The notes beneath the pieces are model-generated. The model was not told the origin of the DNA and searched no databases. It saw only the letters and a list, made by a program, of their open reading frames with translations. Below are positions 1 through 13,200 of a DNA stretch of 64,000 bases, in pieces; the stretch's first letter is position 1, and each line of letters begins with the position of its first letter. The DNA is from Lutjanus erythropterus (taxonomy: Eukaryota; Chordata; Actinopteri; Lutjaniformes; Lutjanidae), in assembly GCA_020091685.1 (NCBI GenBank), contig CM034613.1:77177-141176 (forward strand). The letters are read 5' to 3'. The position numbers and the translations under genes were made by a program.

Positions 1-493
1 NNNNNNNNNNNNNNNNNNNNNNNNNNNNNNNNNNNNNNNNNNNNNNNNNNNNNNNNNNNNNNNNNNNNNNNNNNNNNNNNNNNNNNNNNNNNNNNNNNNN
101 NNNNNNNNNNNNNNNNNNNNNNNNNNNNNNNNNNNNNNNNNNNNNNNNNNNNNNNNNNNNNNNNNNNNNNNNNNNNNNNNNNNNNNNNNNNNNNNNNNNN
201 NNNNNNNNNNNNNNNNNNNNNNNNNNNNNNNNNNNNNNNNNNNNNNNNNNNNNNNNNNNNNNNNNNNNNNNNNNNNNNNNNNNNNNNNNNNNNNNNNNNN
301 NNNNNNNNNNNNNNNNNNNNNNNNNNNNNNNNNNNNNNNNNNNNNNNNNNNNNNNNNNNNNNNNNNNNNNNNNNNNNNNNNNNNNNNNNNNNNNNNNNNN
401 NNNNNNNNNNNNNNNNNNNNNNNNNNNNNNNNNNNNNNNNNNNNNNNNNNNNNNNNNNNNNNNNNNNNNNNNNNNNNNNNNNNNNNNNNNNNN
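1..493. other. Assembly gap
   Basis: Run of N. The downstream part of the EHBP1L1-like gene would lie in or beyond it. Confidence 0.99.
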
Positions 494-1017
494 AAAATAA
501 AGGTCTGGTTCCTTCTGCAGTTGAGGTTAATAACGGGCCACTATTTGAGAATTTACTTTACTAAAATGAATTAGCCCTTATCATTCAGTAAGTTTTCTCA
601 GTTGTCAAATCAATGCAATATTAAAACAGGAATAGAAGATAATAACACTAGCCCAACATGCGATCAAACCCTAAATTAGATGGCCAATCTACGTACTATA
701 TTATATTATTTATAATATTTGGTGGCCGCAGCATAACTTTTTGTGGCCACAGGCCATTGGGCCATGGTTTGTATCAAACCCTGTTGAAAATCTTAGTTGT
801 TAGGCTTGCACAGTCTCAATCATATTTATATATACATATATAACTATGCAACATTTGAACTTAAATGCTGCTTTGATTTTGAAATATGCACCTTCTGTGA
901 CATGATGTTTGGAATGGTATGAATGAAACAATAAAATAAACGACAAATCAACCAAAATAATCCCACCCTAAAGACACAAGAGAGCACACAGGGTGAGGAA
1001 TATCTGCTGACTGATAC
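494..1017 (-). other. Intron sequence after exon 8
   Basis: AT-rich, with no exon seen. It contains a ggtggccgcag/tgtggccacag motif near 720-760 that recurs near 8818-8855 and may be a dispersed repeat fragment. Confidence 0.5.
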
Positions 1018-1251
1018 CTGATGCAGCACCGGGCTGGAAGATTTTGGGGAGTGCTGGAGGGTGAGCACGCGTAAAGGCTGGCAATGAGTAGGCATAGGGG
1101 GAGGGCCGAGCCTGCTGGGTAGCGCTCGGCGGTCGCGTGCGCAAAAAGGATGGAACAGAGGGGTCTGGGGGTTCAGGAACAGGAGGACAAGATGGGACCG
1201 AGATGGTGGAAGAAATGCCACAGGACGTTTTCCAATCCATCTCTGAGGTTA
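1018..1251 (-). CDS. ehbp1l1: EHBP1L1-like coding exon 8, proline-rich linker
   Basis: 234 bp, from a tttcacccag acceptor to a gtatca donor, phase 1 in and out. It encodes a Pro/Ser/Ala-rich segment including CPPVPEPPDPSVPSFLRTR and ALPKIFQPGAASG. The phase fits exon 6 or 7, and the composition fits the low-complexity region before the CH domain. The GC content is clearly above that of the flanking introns. Confidence 0.75.
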
Positions 1252-4200
1252 CTGGGTGAAAGAGATGAGACGAACGGATGGAAAGGGTGAAGAGAAAAGA
1301 TGGAGAGACAGAGTAAAGGAAGGATTGGAAGAGTAAATAGAGAGGAAATGGGAGCAGTAAAATACAGATTAAAGATGTGTGGATGAAAGTGGAAATGAGG
1401 TTTTGCAGCATATTTGAGGAAACACAGTAAGGAGTGAGGAGAATAGAGGAGTGGAAGTGAAAAGAGGAAGAGGAATCAGATAAAGAGTGGAGTTTTGAAC
1501 ATGATGGTTCTGAGATTATGTTCAAAACAAAACTACACAGTATGAAAAACTGACCAGAAAACTGCAACAATTAGAGGCAAAAGTACTCCAATTTTGTTAT
1601 TTCCATGTTGTTAAAACTAAGCTCAGCTACTTTGGTGACTGGGGACTGATCAGGACCAAACAAGAAGGAAGAAGCAAAAATCAGGGAACAGAAAGTTACC
1701 TGTGGGGCCTTTTTCAATAGCTGGCCTCCAGGCCAGATCATGTATTCTTGTGGCTGTTTTAGAAAGAAAAAGGCACAGCAGACAGAGCAATTAGATGAAA
1801 AAGGAAGTGAGTTTTAAAAAGGAAACAAAAGAGGAAGCAGCAGAAAAAAAAAAAAAAAACAGTTCAAAAACAGAAAGGTGAGAAGGGAAATCCTCGCCTG
1901 ACCCTTCACAGCTGATACAGAGTTGAGGTTGACAGAGGGGGCAAAAGATCTCTCCACCAGGGGAGGGGTGTGGCGTATTTCCCAGAAATTAATTACACTT
2001 TGTAGTGTGAGCGCTGCAATTTGCAGTACATGCATTCCTTTGCTAAGTCTGACACAGCAACACTTTTTTTTTTAGAAGAGATTTCTTTGGAAGCGTGCAC
2101 ACAGTACAGCTGTGTTGGTGTGTTTGTGGCTGTTTATGTGATGTTGAGATTAGCATGGAAATCTTCTTGAGAAAACACAAACATTACATCACATTTCAAT
2201 ATTCATACTTACAACTAGAGTTGTTCCCATACTATTTTTATCCTTACAGATAGCGGTTCCCATACCTGAAATTTCAGCCGATACTGAATACCATTCCAAT
2301 ACCTGTGCATTAAAATATATATATTATATTTTTTAACAGTTGTACTAACCCTGTCTCAGGTTAAATGAGCCACTGAGAATGACTGTGACATCCTGGGGGA
2401 TTCGGGGGTTAATAAATTGTGTGATATCAGATTGTTGCACAGACTCACTTACTCTCTGATACCAATACCAGCATTTATGTTGTGTCAGAGGCTCAATCCA
2501 ACTTAAGTAACTGAACTAACTGAAGTATTTAGAGTATTGCATTATAAAAGGTTGATGGAAATGTTCAGGCCCTTAACTGGTAATGGAAACACCTGTTCTG
2601 ATTAAGTAGCTAAATCTAGGTGTGTGGACTGAATCAGAACTTACTCTTAAAACATGTTGATCACATCATTTAAAAAGTTCATTTTGGTTGGGTGGTGTTC
2701 CGTATTGCTCCACGCAATGTTTGACTTTTAGTGTTAGAAAGAGACGTAACACAGCTTATATTACCAATAATGGATTATACTGACATTGTTTATCAGAACG
2801 CCTCTATCATTGATCTTCATCCCCTCAAATCTTATCTATAACAGGCTCTGCACACTCATATAAAGTTGTTTTTTTGTATTGCACAATGTCTGATTGACAC
2901 AGATGGCTCCCTCTATTAGACGTCAGTTTCCCTGGTATTATTTTATTTTCAAATACATGAATTTCAACTATCCTGAAACAATTTTGAAACAATTCACCAA
3001 GAAGCTCCAATCTGGTCCTTTTTATGGTCTCCTTCGAATCTAAGGAAGTTGGTAAAAAAGGTTTTATGATTTCGGGATCCTTCCAAGTGGAATAATTTAC
3101 CTGTAAATATTCCTTTTTTTTGTCATCATTTCGCTTATTTAAAAATGTTCCTGTTCTTAATTTAAGTTCAAATCACAGCTCTTTTATGATTGTATATACT
3201 CTAAGGTTGTAACTTTTTTACTTTTTTGGTTTGTTTGTTTGTGGGTTTTTCTTCTTTTTTGTTATCGAGTTTGTTGTCTGTCTGATCGTCTGTGGTTGTT
3301 TTTGTTACCGTCGTATTTGTGAGTGTTTGTGTGGAACCCCCTTGAAAATGACGTGATACATCTCAAGGGTTTCATCCTGAGATTATAAATTCAAGTTCTA
3401 AGGTAGTAAACATTTAACTCACATGACTGATCATCTGTTTCTGCCACAAGATAAGCAGAAGAAGAAGAAGAAGAAGCAGACAAAAAAGAAGACCTCTCTC
3501 TATTTTCCTCTGGTAGATGGCCAAGGCAACTGGTTTTGTTTCTTCTTCTTGTTCTTCTTTTTCTTCTTTGAGGTTTATTCATGGTCGCCTCACAACTATT
3601 TTTGTTTCTGGTAGGCCACCTCTACTTCTAGTCTGTTTATTAATGTACACCACCAACTTCAGATGAAACTACACTTTGCACAGCCCCAAACCGGTTGATG
3701 GAAACATAGTTAATTTGCATTTTCCTTTTTAAATTATTTTGCAACATTTAAAAACGTCACTTCACATTCTCTTAATAATTATATGGAAACACTGAAGTCT
3801 TCAGGCTCCCCGAGGAGCTGCTGCTTTTAACTAAAACCTCAGATTAGTTTTTCTTCTCGCAATGTAATTACACGTTGACTCGGTTTAATCACCCCAGAGA
3901 TTCTCAAGTGTGTCCTCAGCCTTACCAGTAATTTGAGCAGCTTGTCCACTTCCAAAGCTGGGCCTCCGGTCCTCACCAGCTTCATCATCACTGTCATTAA
4001 AGTCATCCAGATTTCCAATGTCACTCTGCTTCATGCTCATTAGGCTGGCCAAACTCTGCATGTCCTCGTCTCTGTGGAGAGCACAAACAGAATCCTCTTA
4101 AAAAATGTCTAAGAATGTCCAAAAATATCAGTATTGGTCTTCAAAAACCAAAATCGGTCCAAGATTGTTTCAACTAAAGCTGCAACGATTAATCAATTAA

Positions 4201-7200
4201 TCGGTTTGAGTAATTTTTAAAGAAAAAAAAAGTGAAAATTATCTGAATTTAGCTTCCTAAATGTGAATATTTTCTGGTTTCTTTATTCCTTTGTGACATT
4301 AAGCTGAATATCTCTGGCTTGTGGAGAAAAGACATTTGAGGACGTCATCGTGAGCTTTGGGAAACACTCATCGACATCTTCAAGAAATCAATCTTCAAGA
4401 AATTATCAAGAAAATAATGAACAGATTAATTGATGATGAAAATAATCATTAGTTGCAGCCCAGCTCTGAGGACTTCCTGCTTTCTGTAGATAATATCGAC
4501 ACGCTGCTGTGTTGGTAACGTACGTGGCTTTGCCCTCCTTGAGGAAGACGCATGACAGGTTCAGTTTGAGCGTGGCTTCCACCACTTTGACAGACAGAGG
4601 TTTGAGCTTCAGTGTGACATCATACTGGGCCGGCGTGGCGCTGGCAAACTTCTTCATGTTGACATCAGCTGATGCCAGCACCTTCCTACGGCCTTTTGTC
4701 TCCTGATAAATCAAAGCAAAAGACAAGGGAGTCAAGATTGAACACAGAGAGTTACTTTCCAATTAGATTTCCAAATAAAATAAATTCAGTGAAATCAGAG
4801 CTAAGAACGATACAGACACATGAGACTCACATTTTCAATTACAAAGGTCCAGTCCTTGTCTTCAAACTCCTCTGCAGTAGGTTCCTGGTGACAGACAGAA
4901 TTTTTTTGTTTTAGCCGAGCCAGATCAACAACTAAATGATGCATTTCCCATGTGTAATACAATTAATTTATCAGCTACGTAGACTGAACTTCATACCTTG
5001 AAGAGTGTGACGGTGATGTCTAAACTCTCTGGAACCTGCCAAACAACCAGGCCTCTGTAGGGGTTTTTAATCCCCGGCTGCCAGCTGTGGAGCTGACAGA
5101 AAACATGACACAAACAAGGAGCTCAAGTTTTCTGTGGACTGTGTTTTAGCCTCTGCAGAGCACACTTTAAAACAAACTTTATGCGACTGGAACCATCAAA
5201 ATCCAGAACATATTTAATAGCGTTTTAGCCATCTTTTTACTGCAGGAGCCGGTGCTGTAGAGACAGTTACCTTTGTGCTGTGACGTCTGTTTCTCCTGAT
5301 CCACACCACTCTCAGTTTGTCTGGTTGCCTGCAATCACAGTGAAACACAAATCACGTTTTAGTGTTTCTGGCAAACGAACATAGACATACGTCATGATTT
5401 GTCATCCCTTCCAGCATGAATGTAACAACATTAACACTCTGTCTTCATCTATTTACACACCCACGCCCAAGCAGATACGCATCTGTATGTCACAGAGGTG
5501 TGGAAGTCATAAATTTGATGACTTTAAGCTCGACTTGACAAAATCAAAAAAACTGACAGCTGAACTTGGCGTGTAACACCAATGACTCGTGACTTAATTT
5601 GGACTTGAGCCTTTTAACTTCAGAATGATTTGCGCCATGCCCAAAGATTAAAAAGTCCCTAAATCAACTAACGTTAACACGATTCATTGTCAGCAAGTCA
5701 GCACTTAATTCCACAGATCCTCTTTGTTGGAACCAGTCCAACAGCAACCAATCAAGTTGCAGGAGAGAACCATGAAGAACTAACGCTATGTTACTGAGCT
5801 TCAGGTGGAGAAAATGACACCAAAGATCATTTTGTTCATGTACAAAAACTAAAAGGCGGTCAACAACTTTGCAAGCTGCAAACTCACTGTTACAGTTTGA
5901 TTGTTTGGGCTTGAATTTCAGAGTGAAGGACTTGGGACTTCCCTGTCTTGACTTGAGACCTGACATGCCATGGATGCTACTTTTTTTCTAAAGCTGTAAT
6001 GATGAGCCAATTAATCAATTAGTCAATCATTTGATTAGTCTTCTTAAACATGAGGATTTGAGGCGTTTCTTTGTCACATATGACAGTAAATGAAGAGTCT
6101 TTGGGTTTTAGACCAAAAGAAGCAATTTGAGGACATAACTCTGGGCTCTCAGAAATTGTGATGAGCATTTGGTGGAGGTATAATGTGTAAATATATCACA
6201 GTAGGAACCTGGCTGATTATCTTCTTCTATTAATCTTTTAGCCCTGTTTAACACGGCGGCTTTTGGCCCTGGGTTTAGTTGATTTTCAGGGAATAACCCT
6301 GCAAAAACTTGAGGCTAACTCTTGAGGAACCTGAGGCTAAAGTTGCGGTTAGCCCACTTCAGAACATGCCAGGATTATGCCAGTGTGAAAGCTCTTTCAG
6401 CCTGGGCTGCCTGCTCTCTTAACCTGGGGCTAAATGCAGTGTGTAAAGCTCTTAAGTGTACTTGGCAGCGACTTCCCAAATCACTTAGTGATTTTGGACA
6501 GATGCTACAACCACACTAGCAGCTCTGTCTGGCTGCACATAAGGAAAGCACTGTTTTGAACTAAATGCTAATGCTCACAATGACAAATTAACAGATTGAA
6601 TGAAAATTCAGGCGATCATTGAGGTTATTATATTGATCCTGAACATGAACATGAAAGAAGGTTTTGTTTTGTTTGTTTTATGATGATCAGTGAGGTGAAA
6701 TGACTGTTTTTATCAATGGAGGCTGGTGCCTTTCACATCTAACCCAGTGAATCAACGGGTTTATTCCAACCACACCGTATTTCATAACTGTCGCAACAGT
6801 TGCAACCTTTGCTCCTTCTCTTTAATAAGGAGAAAGGGTGGGTAAGAAAATTTCTTTCTTGACATTTTTCTGTTTCTTTATTTTGCCAAACTCAAGTATG
6901 TTTTGCCCAAATTATTATTGACTGATTTCTTTCTTTTTTTAATAGGCCTATATTTTACATTTCGCACAACTATGTTCAGCTATCAGGCAAGTAAAAGTTC
7001 TCAGCCACTTAATACCAGGCCCCTGATGTTTGAACCAAATTTCATGGCAATCCATGTGATAGTTATCAAGATATTTCACTCATAAGCACAGATGTAAACC
7101 TCAGAATGGAGAGGAAAATTAAGGGGGGGTCACCAAAGTCAGGAGGTTTTATCCTCTGGTACAACATGTATTCTATCCAATAGCTGTGGAGATATTGGAC

Positions 7201-10200
7201 CAATGTTCTGGACCAGGGTGATAGTCTGCGTTCTTGTTTATTTCATGGCTGCATCATCTAATTATTCTCTAATTTCACAAAAATCTCATAAAGTGGTCTG
7301 GAAGAGCTCAGGCCCAGGAGATGATGGCCTGTCAAAAAACAAACCAATCAGCACACGGCGCAAACACAAGGCCATGTGTGTGCTGTCAAAACACTGAGGT
7401 GAAGAGTTCGGCCCGGAGAAAATAAAAATCTTGTGACTGTGTGAGCAAGAACTCCTGTCATAAGGATAAACAGCTCTGATTGGACGTGTGCCTGTGAGAG
7501 AGAGAGAGAGGAAGGCGCTGGAAACACTCTGAACACCCTTTACGAATAGTGTGAGAGCCACACATGACTCCCGTGAGACTTCAGAGCTGCAGCTGTTGTG
7601 TGAACACACTCAGGAACAACACAACTAAGATGTGAATAATGAAGCCCCTGCTATGTAAACAGTATGAGTCTGGCTTCAGGCATGGTCACATTACGTTTAT
7701 GTTCAATGAAATTTCCCAGCACTCTGCGACAAAAAAGGAAATGATGTCATGCTTGTAACACGGATAATAAATGAACACTTATCAGAGCGATCACAGACTG
7801 TAAACAGTGTATGAGAGTGACACTGGGATTTGTGGTCTGGTAAAACACACTTGAACTCCATTTTCAAACAGCAGTGCATCAGTATCACTGGCCCCACAGG
7901 ACACCAAGCCCCTAAATTTGGTAGCCAAAGTACATTTTTGGTGGCCCAAATGTTAACATATGCAAAAACAAATCACAAAAGGTAATTTAATGCAACTTAG
8001 CGCAGCCTTCCTTAACTGTGGCACTTGTGTCGCTTTTCCATGAATTGTGATCTGCTGTGAGCTGGACTTCTCAGCTAGTTGAGGGAACTGTCAGCAGACA
8101 CGGCAGTACGTTACGTCCTTAGATTCTGTTGACTGAAAGACCTGCTCCATTCACTCCTACATTTTTGTTACAGACTTCAGTAGCCCTGGCCTATCTGTTG
8201 CTAGCCTGTGACAAGTACTGTTCACTGTTTTTGTAGAATGTTGAACTAAAAGATAACCTGAACTGCCAGGTGGTTTGTTACACAGAACCATCTGGGAAAT
8301 ATTCCTTAGAAACTGTTTGGAAAAGGGCAAGCACTTTCAAAAAACCCTTGGCACATGGATGGACATACCATCTGTCTAATGCATTTAACACAGGCTAACT
8401 TCAGCTGATCAGATCAAACTCTCGCCAAAGCCAGTCGGGAGAGGAGCGAAAACATCTTTTCCATGGAGAAAAACCTTCAGTGTTGTTCTCTGCTCTCTCA
8501 ATGAAGAAATACTCTCCAGTTCTGATATAACTGATGCTATCACAGTATCTACACTAACCTCTTCAAGAGCATTGTTTGTTTGCGATGAGTCACTTCCATA
8601 GACTACATCTTTTCTCTGTCATCACACCTAAACCACGCCCATAGCTGCCAGTAGTCCCTCCTAGGACACTAATTGGTTGTACCACTCTTTGCATGGACAC
8701 AAAGAGGTAACTTGAAGCCTGGCAAGATCGATTCTTGCGTGATCTTACAGATTCATCTGCCTCACAGGTGTGGAACTCTAAAGTTGTGCTGGTGTGCTCG
8801 CAGTATGGGGATAAAACTTGGTGGCCACAGAGACGGTTTTTGTGGCCACGGCCTAATGTCAAACCCTTCTATTGCCTGAATGACAGAAGGAAACACATGC
8901 TCGAATTGCATTGTTTGGGCTTCATCAGGAGAGAATGGAAGATGGACCAAATATATGACCAGAGTATACAGTGAACTAGTTGCAATTTGCCAGTCTTTTG
9001 CACCAAACCTACTGCTGTTTATGTGCTGTGCAGCCAGGCACTGTTTAGGGCAAATTTACGTGGTCACTATTTGTATTTTAACCATGAACATAGAAAATCA
9101 TTATTTTGTGACTTGTTGGTTGGACTCCTCATCTGGATGCCTTTATCAGAGGTGACTGTCAAAGTTTATTCTTGACATTTGAGCAGTAGTAAGCAAAATA
9201 AAGTCTACTTAGGAGCTTTTTGCAGCTCTTTGAGCTACATCTCACAGATGGAATTTACTACACTGTCATGGAAGGATTATGTCAGTGGACATGAAGTGAT
9301 GACAACTTAACAAACTCCATATGGAAGGAAGACAATGAGATAAAGTTAACAACTTTGGGGAAAAAAATCTAGTGAGCTGAATCTTTTTGTTTGGTCAACA
9401 GTTTTAATCCCTTTAATTTATAGCTTGGGTCTTATTTTCATAGCTTTTGTCATCATTTCTGTCAGTGATGATAAGATCACACTGACTACTATTGTTATGT
9501 AATGGACCAGTCAAAGTTTGGACACACTTCTCAATCAACCTTTTTTCTTTATTTTTGTAAAGGAAGAAACAGTTCAGATTATACCAACAGTGTACAAAGC
9601 TGTGATCAAAGTAAAAGAGCAAAAAACTTTTGCATGCTTGTAGGTTGACAGGTGTGGTGGAGAAGACTCTTGCACAAGAAAAAAGGAAATGGCTGGTAAA
9701 ATGTGTCCAACCAAACTTTTGACTGAGCCTGTAAATTCTATACCACAGGTCAAAGTGGTATCTATCTATGTCCATGGGACTCACTTTGAGAATTTGATCC
9801 TTAACTTGTGACACAGTCAGAATTTTGATACCATCTGTCTTTGGTTGCCAAAGCTCTAAATCGACTGTCATGGCACCCAAAGCGTTCACCATGTTTCTCT
9901 CACAGCCACAGCTTTTTTTTCTGGGACATCCAAGAATGACACAGGGTACAGACAGGACAAGAAACATGAGATGATCATGTTTACGTATAAACAAACCCCC
10001 CAGGTTAGCTGAAATTATTTTCAAAAGAAAACAAAAAGCAACAGTACAATCCTAAAATCACACCCACCTTATGCAGTCCACCCAGGGGTGCTGAGGTGAG
10101 AAAATAGGGAGGGTTTGAACTTCTCTCTCATGCTCCTTTTTCAGTTTTTCACTTCTCTTTTAGTGTTCAAATGACTTCAGCTCACAGTGTGTGCAAATGA

Positions 10201-13200
10201 GTGTCTTTTCACAATTTTTGCAGAGGTTCTCCTGCACCTTTGAAAGAGGGTGGGGGTGTTTGCAGTCTGCCAGATCACCGCAAGATGCGGTTTCATAAGG
10301 TTTCATAAGGTAATAAGGTTTCAAATTGTTAGTACTTTCCTTAATTGATCACTGTTAATATTAACAGTCACTTAATCAATTAATTGCTGTTAATAAAACC
10401 TCAAAAACTTTGCTTATACCAAACAATAACAAATGCATTTTTTCCTCTTCAAACAAAGCTTTATTTCTACAGAAACATATTACATATTCTCTAACAGAAC
10501 AACATAACATATGAAACATAAAAGGATTTTTTTTTTTTTAAAAGGCCTCTATATTAAACACATATACCTGAATATCTAATAAGATGCAGAGTGCATTCAT
10601 AAAAATAACCTCTTTCAATATTTCAGATCATTATTTTTGTAACAGATTGATAAAATTTTACTTGATTAATCAAATTCAACATTATTATCATCTCTACATC
10701 CAATCCCCAACTTGTTCTAGTTCTTTGTTTTAAAAAGCAAACTATTCAGTCAGGTAGGGATTTAATATGAATCCAACACAAATGTGATTTGACTCAAGCT
10801 CTTTATCCAAAATCAGAGCACTTTCAAATCTTGAAAATACATTAATTAAAACTGTTTTCAAGGATTTTCAGCACCTGTATGAACTCTGTGTATGCTTCGT
10901 TAGGATGGAAACTTGACTTATGGCCGCAGACTTTTCACCCAGCCTTCATGGCCGCAAAGAACAGCTATAATCACTTCAGCCTTCTGACAAGATCAGACAA
11001 GATGACATACGAACCAGTTTGTGTCTTACTCCAGCCTTTATCCCAATTATCCATTCACATTAGGGCTGCACAATTAATTGCAATCACAATAAAATCGCAA
11101 TATGGCCAAGTACAATACCCAAATCACATGTTTTTGAAAAATGTGTGAAGAAACAAGATTGTAATGAGGTACTGTGGTGCTGCAGAGATGACACGACACA
11201 CAGACCTCAATAAATATAATTTTTTTTTTGGTGAATATAAAAATTGTAATGCAAAACTGATCATTTCCAATTCCAGTCAAAATATTTGCAATATAACTTT
11301 TTTTTTACCAAACTGTGCAGCCCTAATTCACACCCATCACAGATTAGAGACAGACTGCTTAAACCTCAAAGTGCTGTGCAATGAGGGATTATTAGTTCAC
11401 TTTCAGTTTCACTTTCAAATATAGTGGTTAATATGACGTGGATAAACTGTTTGTTTCTAACATGTCTGATTATCTGACTTTTCACATTTCCTGCCCCGTC
11501 TGTCTTTGTAATAGTGATGTTGCCAAATCTTCATGGTTATGTTGATGAGTACAGTTTCATCATAACAGACAGAAATACTGGACAAACCACAAAAATACAT
11601 AATAAAGGAAACAAATGAATGGAAAAAAATACGGTATAGCACAAATAAATCAAACCCTGGTGCAAATGTTCCTGTCAGAATTGGCCTTTAAGGAGCCTAC
11701 AGGTTGAACTGTAGTGGGGACAGTGTGCCTGGGCCTCCCTCTCATGTTGCACGACGCTTTAACTAAAGTGTGTATGGGTGAGAATGGTTGTGAGAGTGAA
11801 AGAGAGAGAACAGAAATAGACGTCTGCCGTGCTGAACTTCACAGAGGCTTAATAGCAATCCTACACCTGCTGCTCTATTTGTCACAGGCCTCATGATCCT
11901 GTGCTGTTGCAACACGCTGACCTACAAATGTACCACGGTGTTTTAGCTCCCGTGGTCTGTTGATTAGTGATCTGGGGTGTAACCAAAGTGTTTGTTTTCA
12001 TCAGGCTGAAGGAGGACGTGTTTGAGCTTCACCACATGAGGGAACGCTGGAAGCTGTTGATCATAAAACTTCTAAATAGTTTATCTGCACTCTCTGATAC
12101 ATCAGTGTAGGAGGTGTTTATAATCAGTTCAGGAAGACAGTCCGTCTAGCTCATCCACATTTTACACATTCTTGTCATAGACTGGAGAAACCACAACCAT
12201 ACTACACTACTATACCATATTGCTTTAAAGCCCCAACACACTCACATAAGTGTTGCCAATTAGGCTTAGTTCACACGGCAGGTCTTAATGCTCAGTTCCG
12301 ATTTTTTACACAGATCCGTTTTTTTGTTTGGCAGTTCACATTACTTTTTAAATGTGACCTATATTTGACCTATATTGATTTCCCTGTGAACAGTCTACGT
12401 CCCAGAACAGATCCACATGCACAGAAGAACAATAGAAATAGAAAGAAATGAACCCCCTTACGTCACTCTGTTCGAAATCTACTATCGCAGAATCAGGAAA
12501 ACTCTTAACATTTTAGCATAATTATTTCTGAAGGGAATGGAAAAGAAGAACATCGGCTATTTACGATAGGTTTACGGTTATTTATACGATTTAAAAAACA
12601 GTAAATATCCATTTTCTTAGCAACAACGGTGCACAACTGTTACGAATTGTCAGTCGTTCTAGAGTGACATAAAAGTCGCATTAAACGCGACATGACTGTT
12701 CATACGGCAGGCGTGTTGCAAAATATCAGACATGTATCTGATATAGTACCACCTCTAAAAGCGACCCAGGTTGAATTTTAAAAAATCAGATTTCATGTGA
12801 CTTGAGCTGTTCACACGATCATGAAAAAATCAGACCTGGGTCGCATGTAGGCAAAAAGATCGGATTTGGGTCGCATTTCACTGCTGTGTGAACTAAGTCT
12901 TACTTTGCATGATCAGCCTTCTTTTCAAGACAGTGTGGCTGTGGACACACTCACTCACACACTCCCACCCTGCCTCTCATTGGCCAGCCCTGATAATCTT
13001 ACCCTAACCCTAAATAATCACATTCCTTATGCCTAAGCCTAACCAACCCAAACCAATGAAGACAATTAGTAGCCAATCACAGTAAGAGTAGAGCAGGTTT
13101 TGACATAGTCATCCTGGAAAAAACAACGTTGCTTCCAGTACCTGAACTCTGCGTATCAATACCAGAGTGTTAACAAGCGGTGCTGCTCGAATGTAGCAGT

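Noticed and set aside
1890-2005. Possible additional EHBP1L1-like exon (minus strand, containing PPLVERSFAPSVNLNSVSAV)
   Set aside because: The phase could fit, but the only donor is a weak gtcagg and the start of the open part reads like intron; not enough support.
9413-10024. Minus-strand open frame of 203 codons in intron 1
   Set aside because: Its C-terminal half is translated from the non-coding element at 9502-9735, and the N-terminal half matches no family I recognise; no splice context.
714-10960. Recurring ggtggccgcag/ggtggccacag motif near 720, 8818 and 10920
   Set aside because: Similarity is limited to a few short words; cannot be told from chance or very old repeats.
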